A stretch of DNA of 64,000 nt from Dyadobacter sp. CY323 (lineage in GTDB: Bacteria > Bacteroidota > Bacteroidia > Cytophagales > Spirosomataceae), in NCBI RefSeq assembly GCF_021390245.1, contig NZ_JAJUXH010000008.1:1-64000 (forward strand). The letters are read 5' to 3'. Position 1 is the stretch's first letter. Each line of letters opens with the position of its first letter. Position numbers and translations under genes: made by a program. Positions 1 through 8,640 of the stretch are shown here, in pieces. The notes beneath the pieces were generated by a model. The model did not search any database. It was not told where the DNA came from and saw nothing but the letters and a program-made list of their open reading frames with translations.

Positions 1-12
1 ACTAATGACCGA

Positions 13-105
13 CAATTTAAAGGCTAAATTGTAGTCACGCTGACTACGCTTCTTTCTTGATAATGAGACACTTCCCATAATAAGTTGAATTTGTGTCAAC
101 TTATT
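13..105. other. Three small hairpins at the left edge
   Basis: Three short inverted repeats lie in a row: CAATTTA/TAAATTG (13-19 and 25-31), GTAGTCA/TGACTAC (31-37 and 41-47) and AATAAGTTGA/TCAACTTATT (79-88 and 96-105). No gene is recognisable here. Short in-frame tails ending at 27 and 34 could be the end of a gene that starts to the left, but they are too short to identify. The third hairpin is followed by TTTTAGG and may be a weak terminator of such a gene. Confidence 0.35.
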
Positions 106-121
106 TTAGGACTAGACATTT

Positions 122-167
122 TTACAAAGCAAAAAAGCGGACTAAGGTCCGCTTTTTTGCTTTGTAA
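122..167. terminator. Long perfect hairpin terminator
   Basis: A perfect 21-bp inverted repeat (122-142 and 147-167) around a TAAG loop. The core is GCGGAC/GTCCGC flanked by A6 and T6, so it reads as an intrinsic terminator in both directions. It can end guaA (minus strand) and any plus-strand gene entering from the left. Confidence 0.8.
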
Positions 168-175
168 CCTTTCCC

Positions 176-268
176 TCATCCCCATCTCACATCTCACATC
201 TCACATCCAATCATCTCACATCTAATCATCTAACATCTAACGCCTAACATCTAACATCTCACTTTCCA
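176..268. repeat. Degenerate CATCTCACATC-type low-complexity spacer
   Basis: Pyrimidine-rich repeats of words such as CATCTCACAT, CATCTAACAT and CATCTAATCAT fill the spacer downstream of the guaA stop. On the guaA coding strand this is a purine-rich GATGTGAGATGTGAG tract. The same words recur at 55141-55230 and 57705-57940, so this is a family of low-complexity spacers and not a unique sequence. No coding potential is apparent. Confidence 0.7.
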
Positions 269-282
269 CATCCCACAAGCTC

Positions 283-1812
283 CTATTCCCACTCAATTGT
301 TGCCGGCGGTTTGGATGAAATGTCGTAGACAACGCGGTTAACACCTTTTACCCTGTTAATGATATCATTCGATACTTCGGCTAGGAAATCGTAGGGTAAA
401 TGCGCCCAATCGGCTGTCATACCGTCTACAGAAGTCACAGCGCGTAGTGCTACCACACTTTCGTAAGTTCTTTCATCACCCATCACTCCCACACTCTGAA
501 CCGGCAGGAGCATCGCCCCGGCCTGCCATACTTCTTTATATAAATCCCATTTCCGCAATCCTCCGATAAAAATAGCGTCGACTTCCTGCAAAATCGCAAC
601 CTTTTCCGGCGTGATTTCTCCGAGGATACGGATGGCCAGACCTGGTCCCGGGAATGGATGACGTCCAAGTATTTTAGGATCTATCCCTAATGTGCGACCT
701 ACTGCCCGAACTTCATCTTTAAAAAGTGTATTAAGCGGCTCCACCACTTTCAACTTCATAAAATCAGGCAACCCGCCCACATTATGGTGCGACTTGATCG
801 TGGCGGAAGGTCCTTTAATAGATACGGATTCTATCACATCAGGGTAAATCGTACCCTGACCAAGCCATTTTACTTCCTCAATCAAATGCGCTTCCTGATC
901 AAAAATATCGATGAATGATTTCCCGATCGCTTTACGTTTGGATTCAGGTTCCGAAAGTCCGGAAAGTGATTGGTAAAAGTGAGATTTTGAATCAACACCT
1001 TTGATATTCAACCCCATATCCTGATAAGAATGCAATACCTCAGCGAATTCATCTTTGCGGAGCAATCCATTATCCACAAAAATGCAGTATAGATTTTTGC
1101 CAATCGCCTGATGCACCAGGGTAGCAGCAACCGTAGAATCAACCCCGCCAGAAAGGGCCATTACCACCTTATCATCGCCTAGTTTTTTGCGAAGACTGGC
1201 AACGGTTTGCTCTACGAAGGATTCAGATGTCCAATCTTGCCTGCATCCACAAATTTTGGCTACGAAGTTGTACATCAGCTTTTTACCTTCGGTTGTATGC
1301 GTAACCTCGGGGTGAAACTGAATGCCGTATGTCAGCTCATTCTCAATTTTAAATGCGGCAACTTTCACCGATTCCGTCGATGCGATGACATGAAAGTTTT
1401 CGGGTGCATGAACAATCGTATCGCCATGAGACATCCAAACCTGCGAAGAATCCGAAAGGCCGGCCAGCAAAGACGAGTCGGTATCGTCGATTCCCAGACG
1501 GGCACGGCCGTATTCACGATGTTGAGAAGGTTTTACATCGCCACCCAACTCCTGGGCTAGTAACTGCGCACCGTAGCAAACGCCTAAAACAGGTACCACT
1601 TTACGGAATTTATCAAGATCAATTCTCGGAGAATCGGCGTCCCGGACAGAACAAGGGCTTCCTGAGAGAATAACGCCTTTTATATTTGGAGTAAGATAGG
1701 GGTAATTATTGAAGGGGTGGATTTCACAATAAACATTAAGTTCACGGACACGTCGCGCTATTAATTGGGTGTACTGTGAACCAAAATCTAAAATCAGAAT
1801 TTGTTCAGTCAT
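283..1812 (-). CDS. guaA: GMP synthase (glutamine-hydrolysing)
   Basis: Converts XMP to GMP with ATP and glutamine in cytosolic purine synthesis. The 509-residue length is usual for the family. The N-terminal class I amidotransferase domain (about 1-190) has nucleophile Cys79 in GVCYGAQ and the His167/Glu169 pair in QFHPE. The ATP-pyrophosphatase domain has the P-loop SGGVDS at 221-226. The C-terminal dimerisation domain ends in PPATIEWE, the standard GuaA terminus. The gene stands alone on the minus strand and ends into a low-complexity spacer and the strong hairpin at 122-167. A TAnnTTTG box lies about 20 bases upstream of the start. Identification is secure. Confidence 0.98.
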   Translation of the reverse strand: MTEQILILDFGSQYTQLIARRVRELNVYCEIHPFNNYPYLTPNIKGVILSGSPCSVRDADSPRIDLDKFRKVVPVLGVCYGAQLLAQELGGDVKPSQHREYGRARLGIDDTDSSLLAGLSDSSQVWMSHGDTIVHAPENFHVIASTESVKVAAFKIENELTYGIQFHPEVTHTTEGKKLMYNFVAKICGCRQDWTSESFVEQTVASLRKKLGDDKVVMALSGGVDSTVAATLVHQAIGKNLYCIFVDNGLLRKDEFAEVLHSYQDMGLNIKGVDSKSHFYQSLSGLSEPESKRKAIGKSFIDIFDQEAHLIEEVKWLGQGTIYPDVIESVSIKGPSATIKSHHNVGGLPDFMKLKVVEPLNTLFKDEVRAVGRTLGIDPKILGRHPFPGPGLAIRILGEITPEKVAILQEVDAIFIGGLRKWDLYKEVWQAGAMLLPVQSVGVMGDERTYESVVALRAVTSVDGMTADWAHLPYDFLAEVSNDIINRVKGVNRVVYDISSKPPATIEWE

Positions 1813-1832
1813 ATATAATGCTATCTAAGTCG

Positions 1833-1840
1833 CAAAGGTA
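1833..1840 (-). promoter_or_regulatory. Putative -7 box for guaA
   Basis: On the minus strand this reads TACCTTTG, matching the Bacteroidota -7 consensus TAnnTTTG. A TTTG occurs at 1861-1858 (minus strand), spaced 17 bases, slightly short for the usual -33 element. Position relative to the guaA ATG at 1812 is reasonable. Confidence 0.5.
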
Positions 1841-2046
1841 GGGAGATTGCCCGAAATCAAAAAACTGGCTTCATCATCCGATTGTCTCTCACACAGCTAT
1901 ATCGACCACTCAAACTTTTTTTCTCGCCTCGAGCAACTTTCCTTCTTCCCTTTGTATCTATAAAACGGATCCCAGACACACACAAGCCGCTTATATAACA
2001 GAAAAACCACTTATGTAATCTAAGGTTCTATGTTATACCAAGTACT

Positions 2047-2054
2047 TACATTTG
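2047..2054 (+). promoter_or_regulatory. Putative -7 box of the TonB-receptor gene
   Basis: TACATTTG matches TAnnTTTG and lies 48 bases upstream of the ATG at 2103. The TTG at 2052-2054 is part of this box, so an upstream TTG start there is unlikely. No good -33 TTTG is visible at the ideal spacing. Confidence 0.5.
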
Positions 2055-2102
2055 CAATGTACTGAAACAGAGAAACAGTGCATTGACCACAATTTATTAG
2101 CC

Positions 2103-4544
2103 ATGAAAATTTTATTTAACCTAACTGTAGCCCTGCTACTGACTGGAAGTTTTGCGTTTGCACAAACCCCTGCGAAAGGAAAAGTATCTGGTTCTATCTT
2201 GGACGAAAAATCCCAGCCGTTCCCGTTTGTGAATGTATTATTGCTACAATCCGCTGATTCTGTTCTTGTTAAAGGACTGGCCGCCGACGAGAATGGTAAG
2301 TTCACATTCGATCAGGTTGCGCAGGGTAAATACCTCGCATTGGTTTCGATGGTAGGATATCAAAAAAGCTACACCGATGTTTTTACTGTAACCGATTCGC
2401 CGGTAACTCTCCCGACCTTCAATCTAAAAACAGATATTCAGGCTTTGAAAGAAGTTACGGTTGTTGCTAAAAAACCTTTTATCGAACAGGAAATCGATCG
2501 CACGGTCGTGAATGTTGAAAACAGCATCGTATCGGCCGGCGCCACTGCTCTTGAAATTTTAGAACGGGCTCCCGGCGTAACGGTCGATCAGCAAAACGAA
2601 CAGCTTAAACTCAGGGGTAAAGAAGGTGTCATTGTACAAATTGACGGAAAACAAACTTTTCTGTCACAACAAGAACTGATTAATCTTCTTCGGAACACGC
2701 CCAGCGATAACATCGAAAAAATCGAGCTGATCACCAACCCTTCCGCGAAATACGATGCAGCAGGAAACTCGGGGATCATCAACATTAAGATGAAACGCAA
2801 CAAAAATTACGGTACCAATGGGAATGTAAACCTGGGAGTCGCACACGCCAAATACGGCCGCGCCAATGCCACCGCGACGATCAACCACCGGGCAGGGAAA
2901 ATCAGCACGTTCATCAATGGTGGCGCTTTTTTGAACAAGGGTTTCAACAACAACGACATTTACCGTTCTATTCCGTTTGAAGACAAGGTCACCATTTTTG
3001 ATCAGCGCACCGAGCGCATTAACAAATCCGAATACTACAATGTGCGCGCCGGGCTGGATTATTTCGCCACCAGCAAAACAACTGTCGGTGTCTTGGTTTC
3101 CGGATTTTACAACAGTTACAGCAACCCTTTCGGACAAACAAATACACGCATATTAGACGAAAATCTGATTCTGCAAAGAACATTCCGGACCAATGTTTAC
3201 AATGGCGGGACTATGAATAACATCAGCACCAACGTCAATTTTAAACATCAGTTTGATGATAAAGGGAAAGAGATGACTTTCGATGTGGATTATGTCAATT
3301 ATGGAGGTAAAAAGAGCAGCAACCTCGACACCCGCTACTACAAACCGAACGGACAAGAAGATGGAAGCCCTGAAACGGTCCGCAATAACATGCCGTCGGA
3401 CATCAATATCGCAGTTGCCAAACTGGACTACACCCAACCACTTTGGAAAGGAAAATTTGAAACCGGACTGAAAGGCAGCTTCGTGGCTTCTGACAATAAC
3501 ATGGTTTTTGAAACAAAAGCAGATGACTGGGTGCTGGACCCGACACGTTCAAATCGTTTCAAATACACCGAAAATGTGAATGCAGCTTACCTGAACTACA
3601 GCGGCGCCATTTCGAAAAAAGTAAAATATCAGTTGGGGTTACGCGGAGAACACACGCATTCAATCGGTAACTCGGTGACCTTGAACCAGAAACGCGACCG
3701 GAACTATGTCAATCTTTTCCCAAGCGTGTTCCTTTCAAATCAGCTGGACACAAACAATGTCCTGAATCTGAGTTACAGTCGTCGCATCGACCGTCCCAAT
3801 TACCAGTCACTTAACCCATTCGAATTTTACCTGGATCCATATACTTTCCAAAGAGGTAACCCGAATCTTAAACCACAGTACACCAATTCATTCCAACTTG
3901 TACACGTTTACAAAAACTTCCTCAACACCACACTGGCTTATAGCCGCATTAAAGATATGATCGCTGACGAGCTGCCTCAGCAGATCGCCTCAGAAAACAA
4001 AACCTTTGTAACGTCGGATAACCTCGATAACCAGGACAATGTAAGTCTTACGATCTCATTTCCGATTAAAGTTGCCAAATGGTGGAATGTACAGACCAAC
4101 TTCACGGGTGTCTACAATCATTATAACTCGATTTATCTGGAAGAAAAACTGGAAATCAAACAAGCTTCGTGGAATATGTTCGCGAGCAATCAATTTACTA
4201 TCACAAAGCAATGGTCCGCCGAGCTTTCCGGATGGTATAATAGCAGAGCGTTCTACGGCTTGTATCAAGCCAAACCAATGGGAATGGTAAATGCAGGTTT
4301 ACAAAAGAACATCTGGAATAAAAAAGGCACCATCCGTCTGAATGTAAATGACATTTTCTGGACTAACCGTTTCCGCGGTCGGGCGATCTACAAGGACATC
4401 GATTTCCATGTAAAATCGCAGTGGCCAAGCCGCCAGTTCAGATTGACTTTCACATATAATTTTGGTAACCAGAATGTGAAAGGCGCCCGCCAGCGCAACA
4501 CCGGATCTGATGATCTTCAGAAACGGGCAAACGGCGGAAGTTAG
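2103..4544 (+). CDS. TonB-dependent receptor, outer membrane beta-barrel family
   Basis: An 813-residue outer membrane receptor. The ATG at 2103 begins a clear signal peptide (MKILFNLTVALLL to FAFAQ). A carboxypeptidase-regulatory-like beta-sandwich follows at about 24-110, then a plug domain at about 120-220 (region ALEILERAPGVTVD through VQIDGKQTF), and a barrel resembling the outer membrane beta-barrel family (PF14905 type) in the remaining part. It lacks a SusD partner and the long SusC plug signature, so it is not a SusC. The last strand, near FTYNFGN, is followed by an unusual polar tail of about 26 residues. The substrate cannot be predicted. An in-frame TTG at 2052 lies inside the probable -7 box and is rejected as start. 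Confidence 0.88.
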   Translation: MKILFNLTVALLLTGSFAFAQTPAKGKVSGSILDEKSQPFPFVNVLLLQSADSVLVKGLAADENGKFTFDQVAQGKYLALVSMVGYQKSYTDVFTVTDSPVTLPTFNLKTDIQALKEVTVVAKKPFIEQEIDRTVVNVENSIVSAGATALEILERAPGVTVDQQNEQLKLRGKEGVIVQIDGKQTFLSQQELINLLRNTPSDNIEKIELITNPSAKYDAAGNSGIINIKMKRNKNYGTNGNVNLGVAHAKYGRANATATINHRAGKISTFINGGAFLNKGFNNNDIYRSIPFEDKVTIFDQRTERINKSEYYNVRAGLDYFATSKTTVGVLVSGFYNSYSNPFGQTNTRILDENLILQRTFRTNVYNGGTMNNISTNVNFKHQFDDKGKEMTFDVDYVNYGGKKSSNLDTRYYKPNGQEDGSPETVRNNMPSDINIAVAKLDYTQPLWKGKFETGLKGSFVASDNNMVFETKADDWVLDPTRSNRFKYTENVNAAYLNYSGAISKKVKYQLGLRGEHTHSIGNSVTLNQKRDRNYVNLFPSVFLSNQLDTNNVLNLSYSRRIDRPNYQSLNPFEFYLDPYTFQRGNPNLKPQYTNSFQLVHVYKNFLNTTLAYSRIKDMIADELPQQIASENKTFVTSDNLDNQDNVSLTISFPIKVAKWWNVQTNFTGVYNHYNSIYLEEKLEIKQASWNMFASNQFTITKQWSAELSGWYNSRAFYGLYQAKPMGMVNAGLQKNIWNKKGTIRLNVNDIFWTNRFRGRAIYKDIDFHVKSQWPSRQFRLTFTYNFGNQNVKGARQRNTGSDDLQKRANGGS

Positions 4545-4601
4545 TAGGAATTCCGGTCCAACGGGCCCGTGTTCATAAATTAGTTAGGTTTGTTATACAG
4601 A

Positions 4602-4632
4602 AAATCCATCCCGCGGTGTGCGGGATGGATTT
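4602..4632. terminator. Bidirectional terminator between receptor and pgk
   Basis: A 13-bp perfect stem, AAATCCATCCCGC and its complement, with loop GGTGT and a following TTCTTTTTTA run. It sits between the convergent receptor gene and pgk and can serve both. Confidence 0.85.
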
Positions 4633-4660
4633 CTTTTTTATTCAAAACCTTATTTACAAG

Positions 4661-5851
4661 TTAAGCTTCCAAAGCTGCAACGCCCGGAAGTACTTTTCCT
4701 TCCATGTATTCGAGCAATGCGCCGCCGCCTGTTGAAACGTAACTCACGCGGTCGCCATAACCTGCATTGTTGATCGCGGAAGCAGAATCTCCGCCGCCGA
4801 TCAATGAGAATGCGTCGTTTTCTTCCGTTACCGCTACGACCGACTGTGCGATTGCATTGGTACCCTGAGCAAAATTCGGGAATTCGAAAACACCCATCGG
4901 ACCGTTCCAAAGTACGGTCTTCGAGTTCTTGATGATCTCGGAAAAAATCTTGATGCTTTCCGGACCGATATCAAGTCCCTGCCACTCATCCGGAATTTCA
5001 CCAGCTTTTACAATTTTACGCTCGGCGTCATTGCTGAACTTATCCGCGATCATCGAATCAACCGGCAAAATCAGGTTAACACCCTTATCTTTTGCTTTTT
5101 GAACCAGTTCCAATGTAAGATCTTGCTTGTCAGCCTCCAAAAGTGACTGTCCAATGCTTCCACCTTGCGCTTTGGAGAAAGTATATGACATTCCGCCGCC
5201 GATAATGAGGTTATCCACCTTATCGATCAGACGTTCGATAATCAATATCTTATCAGAGATTTTCGCACCGCCCATAATGGCCGTGAAAGGTCTTTCCGAA
5301 TGTTCAAGTAGTCTTTCTGCATTGTCGAGCTCAGCCTGCATTACGTATCCGCAAACCTTGTCTGCGAAAAACTTACCGATCACAGCTGTGGAAGCATGTG
5401 CACGGTGAGCCGTTCCGAAAGCATCCATTACCCACACATCACCGAGTTTGGAAAGCTTTTCGGCAAACTCCTCATTTCCTTTTTCTTCTTCTTTGTAAAA
5501 ACGAAGGTTTTCAAGAAGCAAAACTTCTCCCGGATTTAAAGCTTCCGCAAGTGTCGTGGCGCTTTCTCTAATGCAGTCGTCCGCAAATTTTACCGTTTTC
5601 CCCAGGATCAGGGAAAGTGGATTTACAAGGTGTTTCAGGGAATATTTCTCAGTCGGCCCATCTTTCGGACGTCCCAGATGAGACATTAAAATAACGGAAC
5701 CTCCGTCGTTAAGAATCTTACTGATTGTGGGAATTGTCGCACGGATACGGGTATCGTCCGTGATTTCAAATTTGTCATTTAGCGGGACATTAAAATCCAC
5801 GCGGACCAAGGCTTTTTTGCCTGAAAAATCATAAGAATCTAATGTAGTCAT
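4661..5851 (-). CDS. pgk: Phosphoglycerate kinase
   Basis: Catalyses 1,3-bisphosphoglycerate + ADP to 3-phosphoglycerate + ATP in glycolysis. The 396-residue form starts [20 protein letters not shown], with the typical N-terminal RVDFNVPL motif. [10 protein letters not shown] follows, then GGAKISDKI, the [10 protein letters not shown] hinge region and GGGDSASAI near the C-terminus. The reading frame is open upstream to a TTG at 5893, but a TACATTTG -7 box lies inside that extension (5887-5880, minus strand), so the ATG at 5851 is preferred. It is convergent with the upstream TonB receptor and divergent from the FAN1 gene. Length and motifs are standard. Confidence 0.97.
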   Translation of the reverse strand: MTTLDSYDFSGKKALVRVDFNVPLNDKFEITDDTRIRATIPTISKILNDGGSVILMSHLGRPKDGPTEKYSLKHLVNPLSLILGKTVKFADDCIRESATTLAEALNPGEVLLLENLRFYKEEEKGNEEFAEKLSKLGDVWVMDAFGTAHRAHASTAVIGKFFADKVCGYVMQAELDNAERLLEHSERPFTAIMGGAKISDKILIIERLIDKVDNLIIGGGMSYTFSKAQGGSIGQSLLEADKQDLTLELVQKAKDKGVNLILPVDSMIADKFSNDAERKIVKAGEIPDEWQGLDIGPESIKIFSEIIKNSKTVLWNGPMGVFEFPNFAQGTNAIAQSVVAVTEENDAFSLIGGGDSASAINNAGYGDRVSYVSTGGGALLEYMEGKVLPGVAALEA

Positions 5852-5879
5852 GGGCGGTAAAATTGTTTTCCATAGGTAA

Positions 5880-5887
5880 CAAATGTA
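5880..5887 (-). promoter_or_regulatory. Putative -7 box for pgk
   Basis: Minus-strand TACATTTG, a perfect TAnnTTTG, ends 28 bases upstream of the pgk ATG at 5851. No convincing -33 element was found. It argues for the shorter pgk start. Confidence 0.5.
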
Positions 5888-6056
5888 ATCCAATTTCTTT
5901 ATTATATACTATCTTATCGAGAAAAGACGGCATTCGTAATAGGTATAATGCAATTTTTGCTGTCAATTTTTCTATAAAACAACAACTTAACCAAATTTTA
6001 ATAATCCGGATGTTATTGGTAATTTTAGTTTCTTAAACGAAAAGAATATTACCGTT

Positions 6057-7787
6057 TTGAACGACGTGCTACCGGATCCATTTGTGCAGAATAGTGAGTT
6101 CCCGACGGATCTTCCTCCCAAATATTACCACGATTATTTCAACTATGTCCTGGACTTCGTTAAGAAGAGATATGCTCATATTCTGACGGAAACGGAGGCT
6201 GGTTTCCTGGAAAGCTACGAGGCACTTTCCGAGGATGCGCAATGCCTATTTATCCGGTTCAGCAATCGGAGCAAATCCTTTTTCAGGGTGAACAATGTCT
6301 CCTACTCTGAAATCGCCGACATGCCCGCGATTTTAAATGAACTGCTTGAAAACGGCTTTATTGAAACGATCTGCGAAGCCCACGAAAAACGCTTTGCCGA
6401 AATCATCGATCTTTTTACAAAGCCTGAACTGCTGGTTTTGACCAAACTGCTCGAACCGGATGTAATGCCTTCGAAAAGCATTAAGAAAAACGACCTGGTG
6501 CGCTGGCTTCTTCACACGTACGAATTCCATGTATTGTGCGACATCATTTCACAAATGGAGCCGGTCGTGAAAGTGACTTATGAGGCGGAGGTTATGCTCA
6601 TGAAATTCCTGTTTTTCGGAAACCGGAATGCCGATATGACGGAATTTGTGATCCGCGATCTCGGACATGTTCGTTTTCAGTCTTTCGACGATCAGCATTT
6701 GTCTATTCAGTTTGAAACTCGAAAAGATGTGGATGATACCTTGATGATTTCGCTTTTGAAGGAAACTTTTGACGAGATCAAACAGGAATTGCCGCCGGAA
6801 GATATTTTCGACTGGTTTATGAACTGGCAGGCAGGAAGTGCGTCGGACCTCAGCCAGAAAGCGATCCCTTCTTTTAATGCATTCATTCTGAGAGTAAGTG
6901 CGTGGCTCGAACGCAAAAAAATGCTTTCGCAGGCACTCAGCATTTACCAGCTCACCAACGATGCGCCCGCGCGCGAAAGACGGGTGAGATTGCTGTACAA
7001 TCTTGGTGAAATCGATGAGGCGTTGGCGCTTTGTGAAGAAATCGCTGAAAATCCGCAAAATGCCGACGAACGTTATTTTAGCAAGGATTTTTACGATCGC
7101 ATTAAAAACAAAAAAAGCCGGATCATCAAACGGACGACGCAGGCGCTGAAAGCTGCGGAAGCCATCGAAGTATCGGTTTTATTTCGGTATCAAGTCGAAT
7201 ATGGCGCGCTGGAATATTACCGCGCGTTGGGCTACAATGCGTTTTTTAGCGAAAATGAACCGTGGCGGGCATTATTTGGTCTGCTGTTTTGGGACATTAT
7301 ATATGATACCAATGTGCAGACGATCCATAATCCGTTCCAGCGCATCCCGACCGATTTCTTCCTTCCTGATTTTTATTACAAAAGATCAGCTCAGTTAAAG
7401 GAACGTTTGCAAGCTGCACATTCCAAAGAAATTATCGACGAAATGGTCAGCCAGACTTTTAAAGACATGTATGGCATTACCAACGTTCTGGTTCCGTGGT
7501 ACGATGGCGCGCTGGATAAAGTTCTGACATTGACCTCGTTGTTGACTCCCGAACAAATCCGGCTCATTATGCTCGAAATGGCATTGAACCTGAAAGAAAA
7601 CACGCGCGGTTTCCCGGACATATTGGTTTGGAACGAAACGGAATATGCCTTTATCGAGATAAAATCCCCGACGGACCATCTTTCTTCCAGACAGTTGCAC
7701 TGGCAGCATTTCTTCGCCGAACATGGTGTAAAAAGCCGGGTAGTGCGTGTGAACTGGATTAAGGATGAGCTAATTAGTCCAATGTAA
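6057..7787 (+). CDS. FAN1-family VRR-NUC structure-specific nuclease
   Basis: A 576-residue protein resembling bacterial homologues of the eukaryotic repair nuclease FAN1, which cleaves branched and cross-linked DNA. The N-terminal region shows the family pattern around residues 20-90 (YYHDYFNYVLDFVKKRY, then ALSEDAQCLFIRFSNRSKSF). The C-terminal VRR-NUC domain holds the PD-(D/E)xK centre: G518-F-P-D521, then E534-I-K536, followed by SPTDHLSSRQLHW. A helical, TPR-like middle is plausible. No ATG exists near the N-terminus; TTG 6057 or GTG 6066/6084 must be the start, since family similarity begins near residue 19. Its 3' end overlaps the convergent gene by 14 bp. The assignment is from remembered family motifs. 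Confidence 0.88.
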   Translation: MNDVLPDPFVQNSEFPTDLPPKYYHDYFNYVLDFVKKRYAHILTETEAGFLESYEALSEDAQCLFIRFSNRSKSFFRVNNVSYSEIADMPAILNELLENGFIETICEAHEKRFAEIIDLFTKPELLVLTKLLEPDVMPSKSIKKNDLVRWLLHTYEFHVLCDIISQMEPVVKVTYEAEVMLMKFLFFGNRNADMTEFVIRDLGHVRFQSFDDQHLSIQFETRKDVDDTLMISLLKETFDEIKQELPPEDIFDWFMNWQAGSASDLSQKAIPSFNAFILRVSAWLERKKMLSQALSIYQLTNDAPARERRVRLLYNLGEIDEALALCEEIAENPQNADERYFSKDFYDRIKNKKSRIIKRTTQALKAAEAIEVSVLFRYQVEYGALEYYRALGYNAFFSENEPWRALFGLLFWDIIYDTNVQTIHNPFQRIPTDFFLPDFYYKRSAQLKERLQAAHSKEIIDEMVSQTFKDMYGITNVLVPWYDGALDKVLTLTSLLTPEQIRLIMLEMALNLKENTRGFPDILVWNETEYAFIEIKSPTDHLSSRQLHWQHFFAEHGVKSRVVRVNWIKDELISPM

Positions 7788-8583
7788 ATTCGGCGGTTAC
7801 GGGCAAATGATCCGACGCATATTTTTCATCAATTACCTTTGTATCAGACCCTTTCAGCCTTTTTCCTTTTAGATACATAATGAAGTCGATGGTTTTATTC
7901 GGCGTTTCAACCGGGATCGTCGGCTTGCATTCTGTACATGTCCGGGTGAAATACTGATCGAAATAACCGATCACCTGACTTTCAGGAACTGCATTGAAAT
8001 CTCCCGCGAGGATTAATGGCAGCTTGGTTTTCCCCAGATGCTTCATCAGCGTTTCGGCCTGCAAAAGCCGGTTTGGTTCTTTCAAACCCAAATGCGTGCT
8101 CGCAAAGATTATCTTCTTTTTATTTGGTAAAATCACCGTCACGGCAGCTACGGTACGGTTTTCTTCTTTCAGTTCCGGATGAATGGGAAGGTCATATCGC
8201 ACCGAATCCACGATTGGGAATTTAGATAAAACTGCTACTCCATAATCCCCGCCGCCATGATCGATGGCTTTTGAAAAATAAAACCGCATCCCTGTTAATT
8301 GAGCAAGTTGTTGTGCCTGATTTTTACCTTTCCCCGAACGCTCCGTATTCACATCCACTTCCTGCAATGCAACAAAATCCGGCTTCTCTGCATTGATCAC
8401 TTTCGCAATCGCCTCAACGTCAATCTTGTCTCCGGCCGATGGCGGATTACAGTGGTGAATATTATAAGTCATGACCTTGAACCGCTGTTCTTTTGGAAAA
8501 TCACGATCCCCACTTTTTTCCGGATTTTTCGAATAAACGAAACCGGACAGTACCATTAAGACGCAGAAAATGCTACTTTTCAT
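7774..8583 (-). CDS. Secreted endonuclease/exonuclease/phosphatase family protein
   Basis: A 269-residue protein with an N-terminal signal peptide (MKSSIFCVLMVLSGFVYS), so it probably acts in the periplasm or outside. The EEP fold motifs are in order: MTYNIHHC, LQEVDVNT (metal-binding Glu), a STHLGL strand, GDFNAVPES and C-terminal SDHLPVTAEF with the catalytic Asp-His. EEP proteins hydrolyse phosphodiesters or phosphomonoesters in DNA, lipids or sugars; the exact substrate is not readable. Its stop region overlaps the convergent FAN1 gene by 14 bp. It is divergent from the M16 protease gene with a short spacer. Confidence 0.9.
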   Translation of the reverse strand: MKSSIFCVLMVLSGFVYSKNPEKSGDRDFPKEQRFKVMTYNIHHCNPPSAGDKIDVEAIAKVINAEKPDFVALQEVDVNTERSGKGKNQAQQLAQLTGMRFYFSKAIDHGGGDYGVAVLSKFPIVDSVRYDLPIHPELKEENRTVAAVTVILPNKKKIIFASTHLGLKEPNRLLQAETLMKHLGKTKLPLILAGDFNAVPESQVIGYFDQYFTRTCTECKPTIPVETPNKTIDFIMYLKGKRLKGSDTKVIDEKYASDHLPVTAEFTLD

Positions 8584-8640
8584 CGTATTTTTAAAGGATT
8601 TAGAATGAATGGAAAATCAAAAATAGAAACAATGTCATCA

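Noticed and set aside
13-47. tRNA gene at the left edge
   Set aside because: Two small stems are present but no acceptor stem, T-arm GTTC or anticodon arm arrangement fits.
1207-1673. Plus-strand frames opposite guaA
   Set aside because: Antisense shadows of a conserved gene with no recognisable domain.
5852-5893. Longer pgk start at TTG 5893
   Set aside because: The extension contains a TACATTTG promoter box and no sequence like known Pgk N-termini.
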